Below, in pieces: positions 12,606 through 25,000 of a stretch of 64,000 nucleotides of DNA; within the stretch, counting starts at the first letter, position 1, and each line of letters begins with the position of its first letter. Under the pieces are notes generated by a model. That model made no database searches. It had not been told where the DNA came from and was given only the letters and a program-made list of their open reading frames with translations. The stretch comes from Xylaria sp. FL1777 (Eukaryota > Ascomycota > Sordariomycetes > Xylariales > Xylariaceae). The translations under genes and the position numbers were made by a program. The DNA is taken from positions 372,001 through 436,000 of the forward strand of contig MU400517.1 of the NCBI GenBank assembly GCA_022578965.1, written 5' to 3'.

Positions 12606-13374
12606 GGTCACTCCAGATGACTCCAGCAATGGCGCAGTCGGGCGGGATCAGGCTGCTCGAACCCGTCGGTAGGCAGAATCTGAAACGACACCGCAAGAAA
12701 GAGGGCCGCGGAATTATGCTGTCGGTCTCGAGACACAGGTCTGTCTTTGTGGTATGTGGTGGTGCTTTTGCGACGGCAGGTGTAGTCGTTGTTGTAGCAG
12801 AAATTCATTCGCCAGGGCGCCTGAAAAGGGGTAAAGGGATGGTGTTTGTCATGCCAACACGCTCGTTTCGACGTCGGCGCTCTGCCCAATGATCGTCAGA
12901 AGTAGCCCGTCCAGGCCTGTTAGGTACGCCGCGGAAGCCCTAGAAAGCCCCGACGATCTAGACTAGCAACGGTGGGAACAAGGAGAGGAGGCCTTATCGA
13001 GCTATGGAGTTGTACAGTACGCAGTAGATTAGGTAGATATGGGATGTACCTTATCGATAACAGACGTCAGGAGGGAAACGCGCTAGCGCAGCCAAGGTGC
13101 CCTGTGCGGAGAAGCACGGTTTGCCTTGATTGCTTGACAGGTAATGCGAACTTTGAAGGTACTGGTACTCAGCTAGCGTACTGTGCTCAGCTACCTCGAA
13201 CTTGCTGCATCCAATATTCAATTCAAACGCCGCAGAAGTCATTCCTTCTGCCCCATTCACTCTTTCTTCAGCATAACCCAACTACAGCAAAAAAACAGTA
13301 CTTGATTCCCGACACGGCCCTTCATACCGTATTCTCCACATTCCCCTCGACACGCGCCTGCGTTTGCTGCCATC
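12606..13374. promoter_or_regulatory. shared divergent promoter of mob2 and leo1
   Basis: A 769-bp gap separates two divergent start codons, so it must hold both promoters. It contains one TACGCAGTA 9-mer (13018-13026). A pyrimidine-rich stretch precedes the leo1 ATG. No clear TATA box was seen. Confidence 0.5.
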
Positions 13375-14693
13375 ATGTCGGACTCAGAAGAACCCCTCGA
13401 CCTTGCCGAAGAAGAAGGCGATGACTTGTTTGGAGACGAGGAGCCGGAACCGAAATCCGACCGCGAGCGCTATCTAAGCGACAACGAGCTCGCGTCCGAT
13501 AGGGACGCCCCTGAGCACGACGGGGTAGATGATGACGACGAAGCAATGCAGACTCAGCAAACCAAGGATGAGATTGTCATGGATATCGCATTGAGTAGGC
13601 ATAGGATGCCTAAGATAAAAAACGGCACAGTAAGGTGACTATCTCCAAGGTGAATTCGCCCCGAGACTGACGCTCCTGCTAGCTCCAATCCTTCAGAGTA
13701 CCTAGCTTCTTGAACTTCCACGCCCGTGAATATAACCCCGATACCTTCGAGCCTACGTCATGGGATATAGAGAACGCCAGGTCCGACAAGCCCAGGGGCG
13801 TTGTTCGGTTCCGCCGTGACCCCAACACCGGCGAGCTCATCAGTAACACTACTATCCATAGATGGAGCGATGGGTCTTTGACCATCGCCGTCGGTAGTAG
13901 CCATTACGAGATCCAGACGAAGAAGATGGCCTCATCCAGCGACAAATCATACCAGGAGAGAGAAGACGGTCATTACTACGCAGCCGCTCCCCATTTCCTC
14001 AAAGATTCCCTTCTTACAGTCGCGCACGTCGATGAGCAATACACGGTGCTTGTGAACCGAGATATGCAGGACGAAGCCACCATCAAACTTGCAGAGGACA
14101 TGGCTGCAGCGGCACGGGGCAAGCGACCGAATGAGAGCGAGATGATCATTACAGCAACACGCGACCCCGAGCTCCAGAAGAAAGAGGCGGAATTAGCCGA
14201 GAAGGAGCGTATGAAAGCGCAGCGACGACGCGAGAACGCTGCTGCGCGAGTCGACTCCCGTGGAACCGGTTACCGAAGCGGTGGTCTCTCGGTGAATGAC
14301 TTGGAAGGAGGCCGCAGAGGTACTGGTGGTTCTCGCAAAAGAGGTGCGGGCGGCGCATCTCGTGCGAAGCGGCGTCGGCCAGAATATGATTCAGATGACG
14401 ACCTTCCCTCAGGGACACGGCGCCAAGATGAGTACGATCGTGAGGATGACTTCATCGCACCTAGTGATGATGACATGGTTAGCGAGGCTGAAGATGACGA
14501 AGAGGAAGAAGATCTCTTGGATGATGAAGAGGAGGAAGCGCCACGAAAGAAAAGACAGAAGACGGCGGAACCCGAAGAGGACGCCGACGCCGACGCCGAT
14601 GCCGATGCTGACTTGGATGATCTCGACGTGCCTGCTCCAGCTGAACAATCGAGGTCGAGGAGACGCAACATTATTGACGACGACGATGAATAG
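13375..14693 (+). CDS. leo1: Leo1, Paf1 transcription elongation complex subunit
   Basis: Two exons, 13375-13629 and 13683-14693, give 421 aa. The 53-bp intron has donor GTAAGG, branch CTGAC and acceptor CTAG; this junction yields LQSFRVPSFLNFHAREY, which fits the family core. The layout is an acidic N-terminus, the Leo1 core (VPSFLNFHAREYNPDTFEP, RWSDGSLTIAVGSSHYEIQ, YAAAPHFLKDSLLTVAHVDE), an Arg/Lys/Glu-rich helix, and a strongly acidic tail with DADADADAD repeats and a basic patch RKKRQK. Leo1 pairs with Paf1 in the nuclear complex that travels with RNA polymerase II and supports H2B ubiquitination and H3K4/K36 methylation. Start ATG is in a good context. Confidence 0.93.
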
Positions 14694-15549
14694 AGGGGAT
14701 TGCTGGCTGGAGTCGTTTGTTATAGTTATACTAATGATAGTCACTTTACTAGACTTGAGAGAAAAAGGTCTTAGTTTGTATAGTAGAACATTTCTATAAG
14801 CTTCATACATTGAAGCTGTTGGCCCGTAGCCCGCTACGTGTCTGAAGATATACAGCTGATAATTTCATTACGCGACGGTTCCAGGTCTATAATTTATCTA
14901 TCCTAGGCACTCTATGTACCGAGCTATAACCCAACATCCTGTGCCGCCACGCAATATCACGACTCAATTAGACAGGTAGATGTAGGTATTAAACACTGCA
15001 GAACATGCCACCAGGTCAAAATGTTAAGTACCTGACAACTACCGAGTAGTGGTATACTGGCATAAAGGTATTATTCAGTGTCAATTAAGAATTCTGACAA
15101 ATGAGTGTAAGTGATGAGGCGAATTGGCTTTATTATTGCAGGATAGAGGCTTTGTATAATAAGTACGAAGTACAGATGTGGGTCACCCGCAACTTTCACA
15201 TGCTTATCCAAAACTGCCGTCTCAAGCCGTCACGATCTCAGTCAGCTGCAACAAATATGCATATATGAGATAGATCTACGGACTACCTACCCCTCAACAT
15301 CTTCCATTACTCGCTGTCACGCCGAACCTGCGATGGATCTGGCTTCCTGAGATTTCCAAGTAGACTAATTATTTCCTTGAGCTTAACGTTAGTTAATTCT
15401 TAATTCTAATCTGACACAACAGGAACACCACCGGAATGGCGGAGTCATGCTCCCTTGATCAGCAGGAATATCAACAACACTGCCTGTGAGTCTTGATCCC
15501 TCGATGTTCGCGCCCGTATGCTCGTCGCACTCGAGTTACCGCCGCGGAA
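14694..15549. other. intergenic between leo1 and the patatin-like gene
   Basis: No gene is supported. The right end may hold an additional coding first exon of the patatin-like gene: ATG 15436 to donor GTGAGT at 15486, which would splice in frame to 15536, though with a weak GAG acceptor. Confidence 0.4.
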
Positions 15550-17549
15550 ATGGCATCCGTGCTGGGCATCGTCGTCGCGGTCTGCACCATGTTCTTGGAC
15601 GTCTTGTATTTCTGGTATAGAGTAGGTTGTCTATCTTGCGGGCAGGCAACATCTCGAGACGCTGACCCTTCTGGCGTAGAAACTGCTCGGACGATGGAAG
15701 ACGAAGAGTCTGGTAGATGAGTGGATGGATGCCTTACACAAGGCCGAGGTCTTCGAGGACTGGGAGTACGCAGCCCTGCAGCTGGACAATCTGAAAGAGC
15801 TCAATCTTTGGTAGGTCGGCGAGCCAGCTTCGCTCTCATCTCCCTCCCTCCCTCCCTCCCTTCATCTCTCTCATTTACGCGCCGCATCCAGCCTCTATGC
15901 TTACAGCCATCTCCCACACAGGCGCAACGATCCGTCCTCCCATTTCTATGACTGGACCCTAATCAGCGACCGATTGAACTCCATCCTCACCGCTCGTGAA
16001 GACAACGATCTCCAGTCCCTTGTCGAACTCGTTCGTTCTGGTCTGGTTCGTAATCTGGGCAATATAACTGCCCCTAAACTGTACAATACATCCTTCGCAG
16101 GCACTAAATATCTAATCGAAGAATACATACCTCAAGTGGCTGGTGCTGTCGAAGATATCAACGCCGAAGATGCTTCACCCTCACCTGAGAGGTACAACCG
16201 CGTCGTCACCTTGTCCACGCAGCACAAGCTAGACTTCTTGCACGACGCGAGACAAGCGTTCGGACGAACGACGCTTGTGTTGCAGGGCGGCGCCATCTTT
16301 GGTTTATGTCACGTTGGGGTTGTAAAAGCATTGTTTCTGCGAGGGCTCTTGCCGAGGATTATTACAGGTACAGCTACCGGAGCCCTGATAGCAAGTCTTG
16401 TAGCAATCCACACAGAAGATGAGCTTCCAGGCGTGCTCAAGGGAGACGGCATCGATCTGTCGGCCTTCGAGGTTCACGAGCAGCAAGTCCACAACAAACA
16501 CAGGTGGAGGCCGCTTGGGAATTCTCGGTGGAAGACACTTGTCCGCAGAATCATGCGCTTTTGGCACGAAGGATACTTCCTCGATGTAAAGGTACTAGAA
16601 GATTGTGTCAAGGCTAACTTGGGAAACTTGACTTTCGAAGAAGCTTTCCACCGGAGCAAGAGAGTATTGAACATAACAGTAGCTACGGCCGCGCACGATG
16701 GCATTCCGACACTTTTGAACTACATTACGGCGCCGAACGTAGTAAGTCATTTCGTAGTCTATCTTCTTGCTTGGGATCATAGTAGAGAATGAAGAATGCT
16801 AACTGGTGGTACAGCTAATCTGGACAGCAGCCGTTGCATCGAATGCTTCGACGCCCTCGCTTTACGGAAGCAGGCAGACTACCGTGCTTTGCAAAGACGT
16901 GAATGGCAACATCGTACCATGGGCGCCAGGTAACAGCTTTCGGCCGTGGACACATGCCACGGACAAGGATCGCAAGTCGCCATTAGCGAGAATCGCCCAA
17001 CTCTTCAATGTCAACCACTTCATCGTTAGCCAGGCCCGTCCATACCTGATCCCCTTCCTCGAATCTGACATGCATGGACCCTCTCTGTACACTGCTCGCC
17101 ACAAACGAGCGCAGATCACCGGTCATCTGTTCAGGGTCGTAGGGATGGAGGTGCGTCATCGTATGAGGCAATTAGACACTCTAGGACTCTTGCCCGCCAC
17201 CATACGCAGGTTCCTTGTCGACGAGGATGTCCCAGGAGCGAGCATGGTCTTGGTCCCCACTGTTACGGCCTCAGACTTCATACGTCTGCTCGAGACTCCC
17301 ACCCGAGAGACGCTAGATTACTGGATATTACGCGGTGAACGAAGCGTATGGCCCGCGGTCTGCGCATTGAAGGTCAGATGCATGGTCGAATACGACATCG
17401 AAAGTGCTTATCAGCGAGCACGGCGCTTGAAGGCAGGGGGGCTCAGGAGAAAAGCAAGCACGGCGGCCGCCTCTACCATGGCGGATCCCAGACCCCCAGG
17501 ACGCGCACGGGGGAGTACCGGCACGTCAAATGGCACCGCGGTGAACTAG
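15550..17549 (+). CDS. patatin-like (Tgl/DUF3336) protein lacking catalytic residues
   Basis: Four exons, 15550-15621, 15680-15810, 15922-16741 and 16815-17549, give about 585 aa. An N-terminal membrane segment (VLGIVVAVCTMFLDVLYFWY) precedes a DUF3336-like helical region (DWEYAALQLDNLKELNLW, LVRNLGNITAPKLYN). The patatin domain follows: LQGGAIFGLCHVGVVKALF, then LPRIITGTATGALIASLVA, and later LFNVNHFIVSQARPYL. Active patatins of the Tgl3/4/5 type need a GxSxG Ser and a DG[GS] Asp. Here GxSxG reads G-T-A-T-G (codon GCT), and the region just before LARIAQLFNVNHF has THATDKDRKSP with no DG[GS]. So the fold is kept but lipase chemistry probably is not. The tail is basic and low complexity. A 5' extension from ATG 15436 is possible. 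Confidence 0.85.
15838..15860. repeat. TCCC/CTCC simple repeat in an intron
   Basis: A run of CCCT units lies in the second intron (15811-15921) of the patatin-like gene and forms an extended pyrimidine tract upstream of its CACAG acceptor. Confidence 0.8.
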
Positions 17550-18515
17550 TCGCCTCACCAGGCCCGGCGCGCTAGGATCAACAGCAGGGGGGAGCGAGAA
17601 ACGGCGTTCTGCGTAGGAGGGCAGGTGCTGAGGAGAGTCGACTCAGAATGGGCGCCGGAGAGGGCGAGGTCCCATCTCCAGATACAACCTCCGGTAGCAT
17701 CCCCAGCGCCGAGGACCTCAGCCACGCCTCGCAGGCCAAGGGGATCTTTGAGGACCACTGCATCGAGGCGGAGGCTAGGGAAGGGGGGCTCTGTGGATGA
17801 ATCGGCAGCGCATCTGACCTCATTCTGGTCATGACAGCTGACTACGAGTTCCCTGTCTAGTGTAAATCTCCATAATATGCATGGAAGGATTCTTGTGTGA
17901 CCATTCTAGAAGCCTTCCTTTTCTGACGTGGCCTCTTGTCTTCCCTGCTTTTTTGAAGCAGGGGCACCATAGACTGTGGGCCGTTACCACATACCAAGGT
18001 ACCGACAATAAAAAACTAGGCCAGAGGCGAGGTCTACCTTTTATTTCACTCCAATTACTACTACCTTTTATTTCAGTATAATTATTTTACAGCAATAATA
18101 ATTATAATACTACGCAATTTTTTAAAAAAAAAAAATTAAATAAATAAATAAATGGTATGAAGCTAGATCTTCTGGTTGTCGGATGTGGTAGTGACCCTTC
18201 TTTGCACCAGTTGGCCAGGTGCGGTTACATCGGTTCCTCTCGGTAAATGTACATGGAACAGGGTTGTATACTAGACAGGGCTGCCTACACCATTACCTAC
18301 ACCGGTACTACGAAATCAACCTCGAAGCTTTTGTTGTTGTTTTCTAATACCACGCCCCTCTACTTATGTCCTCCCTTCCTTCCTTCTTCCTTCTTTCCTA
18401 ATTAGTGCAGATAACCTACCTAACCTAGGCGCCGCGTTTCAGACGCGGACGATGTAATGCAGCGATGTTGCAGTGCATGTATGCGTATGTGGGTGGGTGG
18501 GTAGCGTACTTAGGT

Positions 18516-18546
18516 GAAGGCGTAGATGAAGGCGTAGATGAAGGCG
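18516..18546. repeat. 12-bp tandem repeat, about 2.6 copies
   Basis: The unit GAAGGCGTAGAT is repeated twice in full and then partly (GAAGGCG). Isolated, in non-coding DNA. Confidence 0.85.
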
Positions 18547-18777
18547 CAAACGGACTGAATCGGGGAATTTGGTGGCATTAGGCCAGGTATCGTGATGTAC
18601 TGCTTCTGTGAGGGTAGTGTCACATATACGCAGTGTCTGTCGTACGCTTCAATAGACTTGTGTACCGACACGACCTAAACTGTCATCGCATATTACCTAG
18701 CGTCTGTCGTGCGGCCTCGATAAACTGCTTCGATATAGCAAGATATACCAATAGGATGGATATCCGATGGTCCTTTG

Positions 18778-18805
18778 TTATTGGTTATTGGTTATTGGTC
18801 ATTGG
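18778..18805. repeat. four tandem 7-bp ATTGG (CCAAT) units
   Basis: Three exact TTATTGG units and one TCATTGG lie head to tail. On the minus strand each contains CCAAT, the recognition core of the Hap/NF-Y complex. No gene start is close by. Confidence 0.8.
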
Positions 18806-19216
18806 TTTGTCTTTCCATCTCTGCTCGCTCCGCCCACTCGATTACCGATACTTGCTTGCTTGCCGGTCCACTAGGTGCTGAGAACTGGAGGAGGTAGTGT
18901 ATATGCTGTACGTAATATACCCTGCCCCGAACATCTACGTATCTGGTCTACAGGAGCCAATCTTGTCCCTGCCTGGTAGATGAGAAATAATGTATGGGGC
19001 CCTTCTTGGCCATGGAATCCGAGGCTTCGACACGGAGAGACAGAATATTCGGTGAAAGACATTAACTGAAAGTCGTCACCACTCCACCTCACGAACCTGT
19101 GTTCATCCTCTCAGTATCCTAGTACCATGTTGATACCTAGTAAGTTGAGGATTTAGGGGGCAGGGGGGGGTGCCTGGATATATTGCGTATATACGTAGTA
19201 GTGTAGATTTATCTAC

Positions 19217-19242
19217 AACCTTTGAGATACTGGCGACCTGTA
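19217..19242 (+). repeat. 26-bp dispersed repeat, copy 1
   Basis: Matches 21053-21078 at 25 of 26 positions (core TTTGAGAT[A/G]CTGGCGACCT). The flanks are not obviously related. Confidence 0.7.
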
Positions 19243-20797
19243 GGTACCTGCTGTGTCTGGGGAGAGTACACCGGATAGGCCCGCACCAGGGGCCGGGGTA
19301 GGGGTGTAGATAGCACCCGTTGACCTAGTGGCAGAGCCTGTGGAAGCCAGTTCGATTCACATGAGAGCTCGAGGTCAGGAACTGGACCCGAACGCCCCAC
19401 CTCCGCTCGAAGCAAACGCTGGCGAGTGGCCTGGTGTCAATTAAGTCGGGTTGGATGAGACGCCGCTCGTGGGCCTGCAATTGGATGGCCGTCGACGAAT
19501 CAGAGCATGGAATGCAAGGTAGGTCGTACGGAACTACAGTAGTGTACGGAGGACGGAAATATCAATCTATAGCAGTACTATACTATATGTATAGGATGAT
19601 CTAATAGAGTACCGTAGCGTAACTGTACTGTACTGCGTACCAATCGAACGATCCCTGAATGATGTGGGGCGAGCTAGCGACACTGCGTAGAATTCTTCTG
19701 GAAAATTGCCGCTTTTGGTTCGCGCGCTCAGCCTGGCTGCCGCTCGCTGACGGGAACTTACCCGACCAGTCCACCGCATCCACCCGGAGGTATACCTTAT
19801 CCTAGCCAATATCCGCCCCCGGTGATGGGCACGTTCGACATATGTATCAACACTAAGCATCTGCCGGATTGCAGGGTCTGATGATTAAAAACGGGTTCAC
19901 AAGACAAGTCCTAGATTGCTACATGGTGCTGTATTGTTCTTTTTTTCTTTCTTTCATACCTCCAGTCCCAGGGTTATTGGCAAGTCCTACAACTACACGT
20001 ATGCGGACCACAATGTCATGCAATCTTATTGCAGGAAAATTACAGGGCATATGGTTGTGTAAGTGGTACAGAAGAGATAGATGCCTGGGTGTCACCACAA
20101 CGCAAAGGCGTATGTAGTACAGTACCGCGCAATAGCTGGTGGCATGCATTGAATGTAGGTATGCGGCCACCCCCCTCCCCCATTTGACCAGTAGCCACAA
20201 TAAGTAAGCCAGTAGTGGATGTACATATAAGTCAACCCTAGAGAAGACATAGCTTAATCTCTAAATTATTGCTGTTGGTTTCTAGCTGAGCAGTGAGTGG
20301 TCCGGGGAAAGGTGAGCTTATCGCTGCATATATACTATTTGGGTGTTATGTGGTCTACTCGGTAGTCCACTAGATACTAGTATGCACAGGGCTACATGAT
20401 GGCGACACGATGGTCCGATGACATATTTCGTGTCCAATTTTACATATCCCGTTAAAGAGAGAAAAATCAGGCATCGCGTAGCATCTAGCTCAGGTAGATT
20501 CAGGAAAGTGCTGGCACTTCGACGGTAAAAGAGAGGGTTGGCGTTTCGTACGAATCCCCATACACAAATCAGTATGTAGTGGACTTGCTTACATACTGCG
20601 TAGATAGCTCACAACTAGATCTGTCTACTAACAGGTAAGGTTAGTCCACCTAGTGGGTACGGACGGAGGCTTTGAATGTCGGAAATGGGTTGATTGGAAC
20701 AATGCTTCTCGAAATTGATTAAAGTAATAAACGGCGATGACAGCAGGGATCAACCCAGACAGCAGGGACGTGAGTACATACATCCACTCGGTACCCA

Positions 20798-20818
20798 TAC
20801 GCAGTAGTGTACTGCGTA
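20798..20818. repeat. perfect inverted pair of the TACGCAGTA 9-mer, 3-nt loop
   Basis: TACGCAGTA at 20798-20806 and its exact reverse complement TACTGCGTA at 20810-20818 can form a 9-bp hairpin. Confidence 0.9.
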
Positions 20819-21052
20819 GAACCATCAGATTACAGGTCGCCAGGATCTCAAAGGTTAGCTTCGCGCTAGATACTAAAAAAGTAGGAGTACTGCTATGCGT
20901 ACTCACAAGGCTGCTATGTTAATTCAGTAGAAAATCAACTATTGATCAGTTTCGCAGCGGTTTTGCTACTAAACAGCCCTTGTTCAGCAAGTAAATCGAA
21001 CAGTTTTTATAACCAAAAACTCCCTGCCAGTACAAGCTCCTAGCGCGGAGCT

Positions 21053-21078
21053 AACCTTTGAGATGCTGGCGACCTGTA
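21053..21078 (+). repeat. 26-bp dispersed repeat, copy 2
   Basis: Partner of 19217-19242, with one mismatch. Confidence 0.7.
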
Positions 21079-22028
21079 CATATGCGTCAGGTACAACACT
21101 GTACCTATTTTAGATATGTGCCTCCTCATACGGGCACCTATACTATCTCGAACGGCGGCAGATGACCGGGCCGGAAGCCAGTAACCTCTGCCCCAGTCCA
21201 GACCCGTGCTAGGTATTTACACTAACCTCGTCAAGGGGGTCTTCCGCAAAGGGAGGTTTCGCGGCGACGATTTCTCTTCGCGTCTCTGTGCAGCCGTTTT
21301 TTCTAGTTCACAGACAATGCAAGCAAGGATGGCAGCGTAGGGTAATGTACCTATAATTGGCCCGTCAGGATACAGGAACTACCTATATACATTGTAGGTA
21401 TGTAAGTATGTAGGTATGTACATACTTATATATAGGTATGTACTGGTATGTATGTAATATTCTGTGCGCCGCTATATTGACACATTTGCACCTACCTATG
21501 TGCGTACTTCGCATGTATACATGTACACTACGATAACTTTTGCCGGGGCGACCAGGCAACTCCGCTTAAGACACACTCATGGTTCGTCGCCAAACCTCTG
21601 CCTCTTCCCCCACCTATCCTCTTCTCTCCCCCCACTAAACTTTCCTCATCCTTCCGGGACCTCCCCATCTAGTATAGCTCGTCCCTGGTACCTGAGTGGT
21701 CAGTGACTTGACGATCTGCCTATGTACTGCGTACGTGTACGGCATTCAATGCATGCGTATATTCATAGTACAGTACAGTAGCATTTCAATCATGTGCGCT
21801 ACGCTTCTTGGGATGGATGTCTGACCCATGAAGTAATTATAAGCGAGTGTCAACCGACTGCCTCCCGACTTAGTCCTAGTAAGGAAGAAAGATTCACTCT
21901 TAGTAGGTATCTGAGGCGGTATAGGATACCTAATTTTAATGCTAGCTAGGTCTTCCTCATAGTCTATTGTCTGCAGACCTAGAGACTGGGCAGAGAACCA
22001 GATAGGTGTGTCGTGGTGAGCGCTACGT

Positions 22029-22048
22029 GTACTGCGTAAGTACGCAGT
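22029..22048. repeat. perfect inverted pair of the 9-mer, 2-nt spacer
   Basis: TACTGCGTA at 22029-22037 and TACGCAGTA at 22040-22048, the opposite order to the pair at 20798. Confidence 0.9.
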
Positions 22049-25000
22049 ACGCACTAAGCATAGGAAGACATGGCAAGGCAACGTGGAGCCGATTCGCTAG
22101 GGAAGACTACGCCTTCGGGACTGCGTTAACAATAAGGTGTGGAGAGGTAGCTAGACATGCATGTGTATACAGGTGTGCGAGTATTGCCCTGGCTTGTACG
22201 TAGTTACTTACGCAGTGGAAGGGGGGGAGGAGATTTGCCACACCTACTCAGTACACCAATTGTCCCTGTCACACTACCTACCAGGTCTGCCTTACGCTTG
22301 TATCAAAGCCAGTGATGGTGTGGTGACTGTCGAATGCAACATCACAAACTCATCTAGATGTTCCATTGCACCGAAAGGCAGCTTGGGGGACGATACTCGA
22401 CCAAGAGGTACCTAGTGATCACATTGACAGGGTCAACTAACATAGTCCGTCTTGTAGGAAGGATGGATGGTGTGGAAGGTGTTGGGACCCCAGACAAGGC
22501 ACGGGGGGTGGGTGAGAAAGAGCCTCAGCATTGCCACCCATATGGGTCAAGTGTATGCGTATGTATGGATACGTCAGGGCCGGGAGGGTAAGATGAGGTG
22601 TGGGATACGTGCAGCGTGTGTACGTCGAAGAGGCTTGCTTCAGAGGGCGTGGGCGTGTCTTTCCTGGCGGGCGCAAATTGACGCCATCTGTTTTCTCTCT
22701 TCTCTAACTCTAATCGACGTGTTGCCCTCTTTACTTATCTACCTACAATAGCTCTTTTACAGAAGGTCACCTTCTGGTGAAAGGGGAGTGCGGAACAAGG
22801 CAGGATTAGCTCGTGTGCATAAATAAAATTTGACTCGTTGCATTTCTCACTAGCTGAAGATGATGGGGCGGCACAAGCTGCCACGGGCACACGGCACAGC
22901 TGAAATAACGTTACAGCTCTAAATGCTTCTGGAAAAAGACCTGGCGCCCCTCACGGTCGAGTCTGGTGGGGTGCGACAGACGCTCAAAGCGCGCCTCCGT
23001 TTCAAATGACGATCACTCTCACAGGGCTTTTGTTCCTGGCGCTTATTCCTGTATGTGTATCATCAAAGTTATGGTGGCATGTTGATCGGCTAAGGTAAGA
23101 TCCCATTAGAGGCCAAGTTAAAATTTAGGAAAGGGGCAGCTTTGGAGAACAATGTCCCTACAAAGAGTCGGACAAACTTTTTAGCAGAGCAATTCAGTAA
23201 CGCATGAATAAGAAACTAGGCAGTTAAGCAGCAAATTTGGGCCTCGTCTTGATGTTTTGAACGGTACAAAAATGGTAAGCAGAATTGGGTAGAAATGCGC
23301 CTCTGCGATGACTACGTAATAAGTCACAGAGCTGAAGTGCCTTATCAACCATGAACTGCACCTATATGTATGTCAAGGATCTCCAGCGTCAAGCCAATGG
23401 TCTTAAGGCTCGAATTACCATCGTAATATCGAGCGTCATGAGATAGAGATATCAGTCAACAACCTCTATACTGCCTAAGCTATCGGATAGCTCCTCGTGG
23501 GGATCGATGAAGCGCATAGATACTAGTCATGAATGTGAGTAGAGTGTATAACTAGGCACATCAGCATGTCTACAGATCAGGGATTATGGTAGTAGTCGTA
23601 TATAGTGGCCGCGTACCTCATCTAAACTTATGCGTTATAATCAGCGATAGCTCTCAAGTATCCCCTCAGGATAATGTCTGTACTACACGTCGGCTGCCTT
23701 AAAAAGGGAAACCGTCGAGCTATGTGATAAAGCAGGCACGAAAATTGAAAATGGTGAGGCGAAGGGGAAGGAACAACAAGACCCAGGGCATTAGTTATTA
23801 CACACCTCATGCTCTCAACATATATTTCAGGTATACTGTGGTCGAAATACACTCGCTAGGAAAATGAGAACGAGAGTCTGGAACATCATGAACACATGTA
23901 ACCAGGTATTGGAATTTTTGGTCGCGAAAAGCATATGTCTCAGATGGCGTACTTGTAATTACTGTTGCAGCCGTACTGTACAGCACTGTATGACTCTTTG
24001 CCGAGGACGCTTGCTGAGACAAACGGTAAACGTGGACCTCTCCCAGAAGCCACAGACTTGAGAGGATGCTCGGTGGCTGACGTTCTTAAGTAGTGGCATG
24101 CCACCTTGGTTTCTCCAATACCGTTTCATGTCACCAGCATCCAATAAATATGCTTTACGAGTGAGACATCGAGAAGCGTCAAGCTTACCCGTTCTCTTGG
24201 CATAGTTGCAGCTCGTATTTTCAATGCCTGTGGCTTTAGTGATGTGATAGTGATTGGCGCTTTCGCTGCCAGTGGACGATGGTATTACAGCCATAGGATG
24301 CTAGGTATAAGCTTTAGTTCGATAATGAGCGACTTCAGTCATTTGCCGACGGCGTTCCACCACCGCTCAACCGCTACGAAATCTTATTTTGGCTGTCGAG
24401 ATCTGATATGCTCAGGCAAGCTACAGAAATCTGACGCGCATTCAAGCGTAGTGTTTGAATAGATCTGTGATGGAAAATTCCGATGATGCATCTCGCTGGA
24501 TGGCGGCCAACGGGCCAGAATCAGCAGGGCCTCAGCATGGTCAAGGATTGTTCATCCTGCGCTAATCTGGGGCGCTTCGGTCACCAAATGCGTTCAAGTT
24601 GTAGATTGCAAGTCGCAGAGCCCAACAAACAGGAATTGCACCCACCTGTTGCAAACGCGTCACCTGTTGGGTGACGGAGACGAATGTAGTTTCGAGGCGT
24701 ACAGTTCTAGTAGCGCTAGGTATGTTAAGGATGTATGCACGAACGCTGGTTGCTTGACAGCTTGTGCCATTACCACATGCGAGCTGTTTATTGGGCCTTG
24801 CGCCAGCTCCCCGAGGTGAGACAAGTGAGATCCCCGGATGTAAAGACAAAGGAGAAAATTCGCCTTGGCTCACGCTGTCTGTAAAGATCTTTCGCTAACG
24901 AATAATAATTGAGGTTCGTGTACGGTGGACGGTGAGTGGGTGGAACAAAACACCATCAAGATAGATAAGAAAAAGCAATAGCGAAACACTTTATCATCTT

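Noticed and set aside
14270..14810. Open frames around the end of leo1, including Ser- and Ile-rich ones on the minus strand
   Set aside because: Mirror images of the acidic GA-rich leo1 tail.
19320..19385. Possible tRNA or tRNA-derived element with B-box-like AGTTCGATTCA and TGACCT/AGGTCA ends
   Set aside because: Only about 57 bp between the ends, with no D arm or anticodon arm; not a tRNA. Kept only as a comment on the nearby repeat.
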